Origin: Limanda limanda
Taxonomy: Eukaryota; Chordata; Actinopteri; Pleuronectiformes; Pleuronectidae
DNA: 64,000 bases
Assembly: GCF_963576545.1 (NCBI RefSeq)
Contig: NW_026870472.1
Span: 62,001 to 126,000, forward strand
Direction of reading: 5' to 3'
In this document: positions 36,301-48,800 of the stretch, piece after piece
Position numbering within the stretch: position 1 is the first letter of the stretch
How the letters are laid out: the number at the start of each line of letters is the position of its first letter
The notes under the pieces: model-generated
Databases searched by the model: none
Told to the model about the DNA's origin: nothing
Seen by the model: the letters and a program-made list of their open reading frames with translations, nothing else
Program-made: the position numbers and the translations under genes

Positions 36301-39300
36301 GAGATATTCTTGAATAACTTTTTTTGTGAAGGTCGGAGAGACTTGGAAAGTGGTTGCATCTGGACTAATTTGGGTCCTGCGGATCGATTGGTACCATCCC
36401 CGAGCTTATACGACCTTCGGAAGAGGTCGACCGACGAAATTCCCCCAAATCTGAGGAGATATTCTTGAATAACTTTTTTTGTGAAGGTCGGAGAGACTTG
36501 CAAGTAGGCTCTACCCCCACTAAATGGGGTAGCGCGCATCGATCGGTACCATCCTTGAGCTTCTCCGACTTTCGGAAGGGTTAGGGTTAGGGTTAGGGAT
36601 GAAAGCACATAGGAGAAAGAGATATTCTTGAATAACTTTTTTTGTGAAGGTCGGAGAGACTTGCAAGTAGGCTCTACCCCCACTAAATGGGGTAGCGCGC
36701 ATCGATCGGTACCATCCTTGAGCTTCTCCGACTTTCGGAAGGGTTAGGGTTAGGGTTAGGGATGAAAGCACATAGGAGAAAGAGATATTCTTGAATAACT
36801 TTTTTTGTGAAGGTCGGAGAGACTTGCAAGTAGGCTCTACCCCCACTAAATGGGGTAGCGCGCATCGATCGGTACCATCCTTGAGCTTCTCCGACTTTCG
36901 GAAGGGTTAGGGTTAGGGTTAGGGATGAAAGCACATAGGAGAAAGAGATATTCTTGAATAACTTTTTTTGTGAAGGTCGGAGAGACTTGGAAAGTGGTTG
37001 CATCTGGACTAATTTGGGTCCTGCGGATCGATTGGTACCATCCCCGAGCTTGTACGACCTTCGGAAGAGGTTGACCGACGAAATTCCCCCAAATCTGAGG
37101 AGATATTCTTGAATAACTTTTTTTGTGAAGGTCGGAGAGACTTGCAAGTAGGCTCTACCCCCACTAAATGGGGTAGCGCACATCGATCGGTACCATCCTT
37201 GAGCTTCTCCGACTTTCGGAAGGGTTAGGGTTAGGGTTAGGGATGAAAGCACATAGGAGAAAGAGATATTCTTGAATAACTTTTTTTGTGAAGGTCGGAG
37301 AGACTTGCAAGTTGGCTCTACCCCCACTAAATGGGGTAGTGCGCATCGATCGGTACCATCCTTGAGCTTCTCCGACTTTCGGAAGGGTTAGGGTTAGGGT
37401 TAGGGATGAAAGCACATAGGAGAAAGAGATATTCTTGAATAACTTTTTTTGTGAAGGTCGGAGAGACTTGGAAAGTGGTTGCATCTGGACTAATTTGGGT
37501 CCTGCGGATCGATTGGTACCATCCCCGAGCTTGTACGACCTTCGGAAGAGGTCGACCGACGAAATTCCCCCAAATCTGAGGAGATATTCTTGAATAACTT
37601 TTTTTGTGAAGGTCGGAGAGACTTGCAAGTAGGCTCTACCCCCACTAAATGGGGTAGCGCGCATCGATCGGTACCATCCTTGAGCTTCTCCGACTTTCGG
37701 AAAGGGTTAGGGTTAGGGTTAGGGATGAAAGCACATAGGAGAAAGAGATATTCTTGAATAACTTTTTTTGTGAAGGTCGGAGAGACTTGCAAGTAGGCTC
37801 TACCCCCACTAAATGGGGTAGCGCGCATCGATCGGTACCATCCTTGAGCTTCTCCGACTTTCGGAAGGGTTAGGGTTAGGGTTAGGGATGAAAGCACATA
37901 GGAGAAAGAGATATTCTTGAATAACTTTTTTTGTGAAGGTCGGAGAGACTTGCAAGTAGGCTCTACCCCCACTAAATGGGGTAGCGCGCATCGATCGGTA
38001 CCATCCTTGAGCTTCTCCGACTTTCGGAAGGGTTAGGGTTAGGGTTAGGGATGAAAGCACATAGGAGAAAGAGATATTCTTGAATAACTTTTTTTGTGAA
38101 GGTCGGAGAGACTTGGAAAGTGGTTGCATCTGGACTAATTTGGGTCCTGCGGATCGATTGGTACCATCCCCGAGCTTGTACGACCTTCGGAAGAGGTCGA
38201 CCGACGAAATTCCCCCAAATCTGAGGAGATATTCTTGAATAACTTTTTTTGTGAAGGTCGGAGAGACTTGCAAGTAGGCTCTACCCCCACTAAATGGGGT
38301 AGCGCGCATCGATCGGTACCATCCTTGAGCTTCTCCGACTTTCGGAAGGGTTAGGGTTAGGGTTAGGGATGAAAGCACATAGGAGAAAGAGATATTCTTG
38401 AATAACTTTTTTTGTGAAGGTCGGAGAGACTTGCAAGTAGGCTCTACCCCCACTAAATGGGGTAGCGCGCATCGATCGGTACCATCCTTGAGCTTCTCCG
38501 ACTTTCGGAAGGGTTAGGGTTAGGGTTAGGGATGAAAGCACATAGGAGAAAGAGATATTCTTGAATAACTTTTTTTGTGAAGGTCGGAGAGACTTGCAAG
38601 TAGGCTCTACCCCCACTAAATGGGGTAGCGCGCATCGATCGGTACCATCCTTGAGCTTCTCCGACTTTCGGAAGGGTTAGGGTTAGGGTTAGGGATGAAA
38701 GCACATAGGAGAAAGAGATATTCTTGAATAACTTTTTTTGTGAAGGTCGGAGAGACTTGGAAAGTGGTTGCATCTGGACTAATTTGGGTCCTGCGGATCG
38801 ATTGGTACCATCCCCGAGCTTGTACGACCTTCGGAAGAGGTTGACCGACGAAATTCCCCCAAATCTGAGGAGATATTCTTGAATAACTTTTTTTGTGAAG
38901 GTCGGAGAGACTTGCAAGTAGGCTCTACCCCCACTAAATGGGGTAGCGCACATCGATCGGTACCATCCTTGAGCTTCTCCGACTTTCGGAAGGGTTAGGG
39001 TTAGGGATGAAAGCACATAGGAGAAAGAGATATTCTTGAATAACTTTTTTTGTGAAGGTCGGAGAGACTTGCAAGTTGGCTCTACCCCCACTAAATGGGG
39101 TAGTGCGCATCGATCGGTACCATCCTTGAGCTTCTCCGACTTTCGGAAGGGTTAGGGTTAGGGTTAGGGATGAAAGCACATAGGAGAAAGAGATATTCTT
39201 GAATAACTTTTTTTGTGAAGGTCGGAGAGACTTGGAAAGTGGTTGCATCTGGACTAATTTGGGTCCTGCGGATCGATTGGTACCATCCCTGAGCTTGTAC

Positions 39301-42300
39301 GACCTTCGGAAGAGGTCGACCGACGAAATTCCCCCAAATCTGAGGAGATATTCTTGAATAACTTTTTTTGTGAAGGTCGGAGAGACTTGCAAGTAGGCTC
39401 TACCCCCACTAAATGGGGTAGCGCGCATCGATCGGTACCATCCTTGAGCTTCTCCGACTTTCGGAAAGGGTTAGGGTTAGGGTTAGGGATGAAAGCACAT
39501 AGGAGAAAGAGATATTCTTGAATAACTTTTTTTGTGAAGGTCGGAGAGACTTGCAAGTAGGCTCTACCCCCACTAAATGGGGTAGCGCGCATCGATCGGT
39601 ACCATCCTTGAGCTTCTCCGACTTTCGGAAGGGTTAGGGTTAGGGTTAGGGATGAAAGCACATAGGAGAAAGAGATATTCTTGAATAACTTTTTTTGTGA
39701 AGGTCGGAGAGACTTGCAAGTAGGCTCTACCCCCACTAAATGGGGTAGCGCGCATCGATCGGTACCATCCTTGAGCTTCTCCGACTTTCGGAAGGGTTAG
39801 GGTTAGGGTTAGGGATGAAAGCACATAGGAGAAAGAGATATTCTTGAATAACTTTTTTTGTGAAGGTCGGAGAGACTTGGAAAGTGGTTGCATCTGGACT
39901 AATTTGGGTCCTGCGGATCGATTGGTACCATCCTTGAGCTTGTACGACCTTCGGAAGAGGTCGACCGACGAAATTCCCCCAAATCTGAGGAGATATTCTT
40001 GAATAACTTTTTTTGTGAAGGTCGGAGAGACTTGCAAGTAGGCTCTACCCCCACTAAATGGGGTAGCGCGCATCGATCGGTACCATCCTTGAGCTTCTCC
40101 GACTTTCGGAAGGGTTAGGGTTAGGGTTAGGGATGAAAGCACATAGGAGAAAGAGATATTCTTGAATAACTTTTTTTGTGAAGGTCGGAGAGACTTGCAA
40201 GTAGGCTCTACCCCCACTAAATGGGGTAGCGCGCATCGATCGGTACCATCCTTGAGCTTCTCCGACTTTCGGAAGGGTTAGGGTTAGGGTTAGGGATGAA
40301 AGCACATAGGAGAAAGAGATATTCTTGAATAACTTTTTTTGTGAAGGTCGGAGAGACTTGCAAGTAGGCTCTACCCCCACTAAATGGGGTAGCGCGCATC
40401 GATCGGTACCATCCTTGAGCTTCTCCGACTTTCGGAAGGGTTAGGGTTAGGGTTAGGGATGAAAGCACATAGGAGAAAGAGATATTCTTGAATAACTTTT
40501 TTTGTGAAGGTCGGAGAGACTTGGAAAGTGGTTGCATCTGGACTAATTTGGGTCCTGCGGATCGATTGGTACCATCCCCGAGCTTGTACGACCTTCGGAA
40601 GAGGTTGACCGACGAAATTCCCCCAAATCTGAGGAGATATTCTTGAATAACTTTTTTTGTGAAGGTCGGAGAGACTTGCAAGTAGGCTCTACCCCCACTA
40701 AATGGGGTAGCGCACATCGATCGGTACCATCCTTGAGCTTCTCCGACTTTCGGAAGGGTTAGGGTTAGGGTTAGGGATGAAAGCACATAGGAGAAAGAGA
40801 TATTCTTGAATAACTTTTTTTGTGAAGGTCGGAGAGACTTGCAAGTTGGCTCTACCCCCACTAAATGGGGTAGTGCGCATCGATCGGTACCATCCTTGAG
40901 CTTCTCCGACTTTCGGAAGGGTTAGGGTTAGGGTTAGGGATGAAAGCACATAGGAGAAAGAGATATTCTTGAATAACTTTTTTTGTGAAGGTCGGAGAGA
41001 CTTGGAAAGTGGTTGCATCTGGACTAATTTGGGTCCTGCGGATCGATTGGTACCATCCCTGAGCTTGTACGACCTTCGGAAGAGGTCGACCGACGAAATT
41101 CCCCCAAATCTGAGGAGATATTCTTGAATAACTTTTTTTGTGAAGGTCGGAGAGACTTGCAAGTAGGCTCTACCCCCACTAAATGGGGTAGCGCGCATCG
41201 ATCGGTACCATCCTTGAGCTTCTCCGACTTTCGGAAAGGGTTAGGGTTAGGGTTAGGGATGAAAGCACATAGGAGAAAGAGATATTCTTGAATAACTTTT
41301 TTTGTGAAGGTCGGAGAGACTTGCAAGTAGGCTCTACCCCCACTAAATGGGGTAGCGCGCATCGATCGGTACCATCCTTGAGCTTCTCCGACTTTCGGAA
41401 GGGTTAGGGTTAGGGTTAGGGATGAAAGCACATAGGAGAAAGAGATATTCTTGAATAACTTTTTTTGTGAAGGTCGGAGAGACTTGCAAGTAGGCTCTAC
41501 CCCCACTAAATGGGGTAGCGCGCATCGATCGGTACCATCCTTGAGCTTCTCCGACTTTCGGAAGGGTTAGGGTTAGGGTTAGGGATGAAAGCACATAGGA
41601 GAAAGAGATATTCTTGAATAACTTTTTTTGTGAAGGTCGGAGAGACTTGGAAAGTGGTTGCATCTGGACTAATTTGGGTCCTGCGGATCGATTGGTACCA
41701 TCCCCGAGCTTGTACGACCTTCGGAAGAGGTCGACCGACGAAATTCCCCCAAATCTGAGGAGATATTCTTGAATAACTTTTTTTGTGAAGGTTGGAGAGA
41801 CTTGCAAGTAGGCTCTACCCCCACTAAATGGGGTAGCGCGCATCGATCGGTACCATCCTTGAGCTTCTCCGACTTTCGGAAGGGTTAGGGTTAGGGTTAG
41901 GGATGAAAGCACATAGGAGAAAGAGATATTCTTGAATAACTTTTTTTGTGAAGGTCGGAGAGACTTGCAAGTAGGCTCTACCCCCACTAAATGGGGTAGC
42001 GCGCATCGATCGGTACCATCCTTGAGCTTCTCCGACTTTCGGAAGGGTTAGGGTTAGGGTTAGGGATGAAAGCACATAGGAGAAAGAGATATTCTTGAAT
42101 AACTTTTTTTGTGAAGGTCGGAGAGACTTGCAAGTAGGCTCTACCCCCACTAAATGGGGTAGCGCGCATCGATCGGTACCATCCTTGAGCTTCTCCGACT
42201 TTCGGAAGGGTTAGGGTTAGGGTTAGGGATGAAAGCACATAGGAGAAAGAGATATTCTTGAATAACTTTTTTTGTGAAGGTCGGAGAGACTTGGAAAGTG

Positions 42301-44067
42301 GTTGCATCTGGACTAATTTGGGTCCTGCGGATCGATTGGTACCATCCCCGAGCTTGTACGACCTTCGGAAGAGGTTGACCGACGAAATTCCCCCAAATCT
42401 GAGGAGATATTCTTGAATAACTTTTTTTGTGAAGGTCGGAGAGACTTGCAAGTAGGCTCTACCCCCACTAAATGGGGTAGCGCACATCGATCGGTACCAT
42501 CCTTGAGCTTCTCCGACTTTCGGAAGGGTTAGGGTTAGGGTTAGGGATGAAAGCACATAGGAGAAAGAGATATTCTTGAATAACTTTTTTTGTGAAGGTC
42601 GGAGAGACTTGCAAGTTGGCTCTACCCCCACTAAATGGGGTAGTGCGCATCGATCGGTACCATCCTTGAGCTTCTCCGACTTTCGGAAGGGTTAGGGTTA
42701 GGGTTAGGGATGAAAGCACATAGGAGAAAGAGATATTCTTGAAAAACTTTTTTTGTGAAGGTCGGAGAGACTTGGAAAGTGGTTGCATCTGGACTAATTT
42801 GGGTCCTGCGGATCGATTGGTACCATCCCTGAGCTTGTACGACCTTCGGAAGAGGTCGACCGACGAAATTCCCCCAAATCTGAGGAGATATTCTTGAATA
42901 ACTTTTTTTGTGAAGGTCGGAGAGACTTGCAAGTAGGCTCTACCCCCACTAAATGGGGTAGCGCGCATCGATCGGTACCATCCTTGAGCTTCTCCGACTT
43001 TCGGAAAGGGTTAGGGTTAGGGTTAGGGATGAAAGCACATAGGAGAAAGAGATATTCTTGAATAACTTTTTTTGTGAAGGTCGGAGAGACTTGCAAGTAG
43101 GCTCTACCCCCACTAAATGGGGTAGCGCGCATCGATCGGTACTATCCTTGAGCTTCTCCGACTTTCGGAAGGGTTAGGGTTAGGGTTAGGGATGAAAGCA
43201 CATAGGAGAAAGAGATATTCTTGAATAACTTTTTTTGTGAAGGTCGGAGAGACTTGCAAGTAGGCTCTACCCCCACTAAATGGGGTAGCGCGCATCGATC
43301 GGTACCATCCTTGAGCTTCTCCGACTTTCGGAAGGGTTAGGGTTAGGGTTAGGGATGAAAGCACATAGGAGAAAGAGATATTCTTGAATAACTTTTTTTG
43401 TGAAGGTCGGAGAGACTTGGAAAGTGGTTGCATCTGGACTAATTTGGGTCCTGCGGATCGATTGGTACCATCCTTGAGCTTGTACGACCTTCGGAAGAGG
43501 TCGACCGACGAAATTCCCCCAAATCTGAGGAGATATTCTTGAATAACTTTTTTTGTGAAGGTCGGAGAGACTTGCAAGTAGGCTCTACCCCCACTAAATG
43601 GGGTAGCGCGCATCGATCGGTACCATCCTTGAGCTTCTCCGACTTTCGGAAGGGTTAGGGTTAGGGTTAGGGATGAAAGCACATAGGAGAAAGAGATATT
43701 CTTGAATAACTTTTTTTGTGAAGGTCGGAGAGACTTGCAAGTAGGCTCTACCCCCACTAAATGGGGTAGCGCGCATCGATCGGTACCATCCTTGAGCTTC
43801 TCCGACTTTCGGAAGGGTTAGGGTTAGGGTTAGGGATGAAAGCACATAGGAGAAAGAGATATTCTTGAATAACTTTTTTTGTGAAGGTCGGAGAGACTTG
43901 CAAGTAGGCTCTACCCCCACTAAATGGGGTAGCGCGCATCGATCGGTACCATCCTTGAGCTTCTCCGACTTTCGGAAGGGTTAGGGTTAGGGTTAGGGAT
44001 GAAAGCACATAGGAGAAAGAGATATTCTTGAATAACTTTTTTTGTGAAGGTCGGAGAGACTTGGAAA
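30394..44067 (+). repeat. 1,770-bp, 11-monomer higher-order repeat domain
   Basis: The unit is B-A-A-B-A-A-A-B-A-A-A (3 B and 8 A, one A of 164 bp), with B spacings 481, 645, 644. Unit starts are 30394, 32164, 34260, 36994, 38764, 40528 and 42298. Lengths are 1770, 2096, 2734, 1770, 1764, 1770 and 1770 bp. Position markers are: first B with GAGGTTGACC; next A with GCGCACATCG; second A with GTTGGCTC and GGTAGTGCGC; 164-bp A after the second B. The 2,096-bp unit has four A in place of two after the first B. The 2,734-bp unit contains a further 638-bp piece carrying the GATATTCCC B (35067) and a 157-bp A, apparently from the 24-29 kb family. The 1,764-bp unit has one 157-bp A (38919). Confidence 0.9.
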
Positions 44068-45830
44068 GTGGTTGCATCTGGACTAATTTGGGTCCTGCGG
44101 ATCGATTGGTACCATCCCCGAGCTTGTACGACCTTCGAAAGAGGTTGACCGACGAAATTCCCCCAAATCTGAGGAGATATTCTTGAATAACTTTTTTTGT
44201 GAAGGTCGGAGAGACTTGCAAGTAGGCTCTACCCCCACTAAATGGGGTAGCGCACATCGATCGGTACCATCCTTGAGCTTCTCCGACTTTCGGAAGGGTT
44301 AGGGTTAGGGTTAGGGATGAAAGCACATAGGAGAAAGAGATATTCTTGAATAACTTTTTTTGTGAAGGTCGGAAAGACTTGCAAGTAGGCTCTACCCCCA
44401 CTAAATGGGGTAGCGCGCATCGATCGGTACCATCCTTGAGCTTCTCCGACTTTCGGAAGGGTTAGGGTTAGGGTTAGGGATGAAAGCACATAGGAGAAAG
44501 AGATATTCTTGAATAACTTTTTTTGTGAAGGTCGGAGAGACTTGCAAGTAGGCTCTACCCCCACTAAATGGGGTAGCGCGCATCGATCGGTACCATCCTT
44601 GAGCTTCTCCGACTTTCGGAAGGGTTAGGGTTAGGGTTAGGGATGAAAGCACATAGGAGAAAGAGATATTCTTGAATAACTTTTTTTGTGAAGGTCGGAG
44701 AGACTTGGAAAGTGGTTGCATCTGGACTAATTTGGGTCCTGCGGATCGATTGGTACCATCCCCGAGCTTGTACGACCTTCGAAAGAGGTTGACCGACGAA
44801 ATTCCCCCAAATCTGAGGAGATATTCTTGAATAACTTTTTTTGTGAAGGTCGGAGAGACTTGCAAGTAGGCTCTACCCCCACTAAATGGGGTAGCGCACA
44901 TCGATCGGTACCATCCTTGAGCTTCTCCGACTTTCGGAAGGGTTAGGGTTAGGGTTAGGGATGAAAGCACATAGGAGAAAGAGATATTCTTGAATAACTT
45001 TTTTTGTGAAGGTCGGAAAGACTTGCAAGTAGGCTCTACCCCCACTAAATGGGGTAGCGCGCATCGATCGGTACCATCCTTGAGCTTCTCCGACTTTCGG
45101 AAGGGTTAGGGTTAGGGTTAGGGATGAAAGCACATAGGAGAAAGAGATATTCTTGAATAACTTTTTTTGTGAAGGTCGGAGAGACTTGCAAGTAGGCTCT
45201 ACCCCCACTAAATGGGGTAGCGCGCATCGATCGGTACCATCCTTGAGCTTCTCCGACTTTTGGAAGGGTTAGGGTTAGGGTTAGGGATGAAAGCACATAG
45301 GAGAAAGAGATATTCTTGAATAACTTTTTTTGTGAAGGTCGGAGAGACTTGCAAGTAGGCTCTACCCCCACTAAATGGGGTAGCGCGCATCGATCGGTAC
45401 CATCCTTGAGCTTCTCCGACTTTGGGAAGGGTTAGGGTTAGGGTTAGGGATGAAAGCACATAGGAGAAAGAGATATTCTTGAATAACTTTTTTTGTGAAG
45501 GTCGGAGAGACTTGGAAAGTGGTTGCATCTGGACTAATTTGGGTCCTGCGGATCGATTGGTACCATCCCCGAGCTTGTACGACCTTCGGAAGAGGTCGAC
45601 CGACGAAATTCCCCCAAATCTGAGGAGATATTCTTGAATAACTTTTTTTGTGAAGGTCGGAGAGACTTGCAAGTAGGCTCTACCCCCACTAAATGGGGTA
45701 GCGCACATCGATCGGTACCATCCTTGAGCTTCTCCGACTTTCGGAAGGGTTAGGGTTAGGGATGAAAGCACATAGGAGAAAGAGATATTCTTGAATAACT
45801 TTTTTTGTGAAGGTCGGAGAGACTTGCAAG
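44068..45830 (+). repeat. Transition segment between the 1,770-bp and 9,640-bp HOR domains
   Basis: B starts are 44068, 44712 and 45519, with spacings 644 and 807. The first two units are near-copies that share CCTTCGAAAGAGGTTGACC in the B and GCGCACATCG and GGAAAGACTT in the following A units. The same pair of spacings and markers recurs at 46320-47771 and 55960-57411, so this segment is an earlier, partial relative of the 9,640-bp HOR. It includes an A with TTTGGGAAGG (near 45423) that recurs near 47674 and 48963. The A at 45674 is 157 bp. Confidence 0.8.
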
Positions 45831-48800
45831 TAGGCTCTACCCCCACTAAATGGGGTAGCGCGCATCGATCGGTACCATCCTTGAGCTTCTCCGACTTTCG
45901 GAAGGGTTAGGGTTAGGGTTAGGGATGAAAGCACATAGGAGAAAGAGATATTCTTGAATAACTTTTTTTGTGAAGGTCGGAGAGACTTGCAAGTAGGCTC
46001 TACCCCCACTAAATGGGGTAGCGCGCATCGATCGGTACCATCCTTGAGCTTCTCCGACTTTCGGAAGGGTTAGGGTTAGGGTTAGGGATGAAAGCACATA
46101 GGAGAAAGAGATATTCTTGAATAACTTTTTTTGTGAAGGTCGGAGAGACTTGCAAGTAGGCTCTACCCCCACTAAATGGGGTAGCGCGCATCGATCGGTA
46201 CCATCCTTGAGCTTCTCCGACTTTCGGAAGGGTTAGGGTTAGGGTTAGGGATGAAAGCACATAGGAGAAAGAGATATTCTTGAATAACTTTTTTTGTGAA
46301 GGTCGGAGAGACTTGGAAAGTGGTTGCATCTGGACTAATTTGGGTCCTGCGGATCGATTGGTACCATCCCCGAGCTTGTACGACCTTCGAAAGAGGTTGA
46401 CCGACGAAATTCCCCCAAATCTGAGGAGATATTCTTGAATAACTTTTTTTGTGAAGGTCGGAGAGACTTGCAAGTAGGCTCTACCCCCACTAAATGGGGT
46501 AGCGCACATCGATCGGTACCATCCTTGAGCTTCTCCGACTTTCGGAAGGGTTAGGGTTAGGGTTAGGGATGAAAGCACATAGGAGAAAGAGATATTCTTG
46601 AATAACTTTTTTTGTGAAGGTCGGAAAGACTTGCAAGTAGGCTCTACCCCCACTAAATGGGGTAGCGCGCATCGATCGGTACCATCCTTGAGCTTCTCCG
46701 ACTTTCGGAAGGGTTAGGGTTAGGGTTAGGGATGAAAGCACATAGGAGAAAGAGATATTCTTGAATAACTTTTTTTGTGAAGGTCGGAGAGACTTGCAAG
46801 TAGGCTCTACCCCCACTAAATGGGGTAGCGCGCATCGATCGGTACCATCCTTGAGCTTCTCCGACTTTCGGAAGGGTTAGGGTTAGGGTTAGGGATGAAA
46901 GCACATAGGAGAAAGAGATATTCTTGAATAACTTTTTTTGTGAAGGTCGGAGAGACTTGGAAAGTGGTTGCATCTGGACTAATTTGGGTCCTGCGGATCG
47001 ATTGGTACCATCCCCGAGCTTGTACGACCTTCGAAAGAGGTTGACCGACGAAATTCCCCCAAATCTGAGGAGATATTCTTGAATAACTTTTTTTGTGAAG
47101 GTCGGAGAGACTTGCAAGTAGGCTCTACCCCCACTAAATGGGGTAGCGCACATCGATCGGTACCATCCTTGAGCTTCTCCGACTTTCGGAAGGGTTAGGG
47201 TTAGGGTTAGGGATGAAAGCACATAGGAGAAAGAGATATTCTTGAATAACTTTTTTTGTGAAGGTCGGAAAGACTTGCAAGTAGGCTCTACCCCCACTAA
47301 ATGGGGTAGCGCGCATCGATCGGTACCATCCTTGAGCTTCTCCGACTTTCGGAAGGGTTAGGGTTAGGGTTAGGGATGAAAGCACATAGGAGAAAGAGAT
47401 ATTCTTGAATAACTTTTTTTGTGAAGGTCGGAGAGACTTGCAAGTAGGCTCTACCCCCACTAAATGGGGTAGCGCGCATCGATCGGTACCATCCTTGAGC
47501 TTCTCCGACTTTTGGAAGGGTTAGGGTTAGGGTTAGGGATGAAAGCACATAGGAGAAAGAGATATTCTTGAATAACTTTTTTTGTGAAGGTCGGAGAGAC
47601 TTGCAAGTAGGCTCTACCCCCACTAAATGGGGTAGCGCGCATCGATCGGTACCATCCTTGAGCTTCTCCGACTTTGGGAAGGGTTAGGGTTAGGGTTAGG
47701 GATGAAAGCACATAGGAGAAAGAGATATTCTTGAATAACTTTTTTTGTGAAGGTCGGAGAGACTTGGAAAGTGGTTGCATCTGGACTAATTTGGGTCCTG
47801 CGGATCGATTGGTACCATCCCCGAGCTTGTACGACCTTCGGAAGAGGTCGACCGACGAAATTCCCCCAAATCTGAGGAGATATTCTTGAATAACTTTTTT
47901 TGTGAAGGTCGGAGAGACTTGCAAGTAGGCTCTACCCCCACTAAATGGGGTAGCGCACATCGATCGGTACCATCCTTGAGCTTCTCCGACTTTCGGAAGG
48001 GTTAGGGTTAGGGTTAGGGATGAAAGCACATAGGAGAAAGAGATATTCTTGAATAACTTTTTTTGTGAAGGTCGGAGAGACTTGCAAGTAGGCTCTACCC
48101 CCACTAAATGGGGTAGCGCGCATCGATCGGTACCATCCTTGAGCTTCTCCGACTTTCGGAAGGGTTAGGGTTAGGGTTAGGGATGAAAGCACATAGGAGA
48201 AAGAGATTTTCTTGAATAACTTTTTTTGTGAAGGTCGGAGAGACTTGGAAAGTGGTTGCATCTGGACTAATTTGGGTCCTGCGGATCGATTGGTACCATC
48301 CCCGAGCTTGTACGACCTTCGAAAGAGGTTGACCGACGAAATTCCCCCAAATCTGAGGAGATATTCTTGAATAACTTTTTTTGTGAAGGTCGGAGAGACT
48401 TGCAAGTAGGCTCTACCCCCACTAAATGGGGTAGCGCACATCGATCGGTACCATCCTTGAGCTTCTCCGACTTTCGGAAGGGTTAGGGTTAGGGTTAGGG
48501 ATGAAAGCACATAGGAGAAAGAGATATTCTTGAATAACTTTTTTTGTGAAGGTCGGAAAGACTTGCAAGTAGGCTCTACCCCCACTAAATGGGGTAGCGC
48601 GCATCGATCGGTACCATCCTTGAGCTTCTCCGACTTTCGGAAGGGTTAGGGTTAGGGTTAGGGATGAAAGCACATAGGAGAAAGAGATATTCTTGAATAA
48701 CTTTTTTTGTGAAGGTCGGAGAGACTTGCAAGTAGGCTCTACCCCCACTAAATGGGGTAGCGCGCATCGATCGGTACCATCCTTGAGCTTCTTTGACTTT

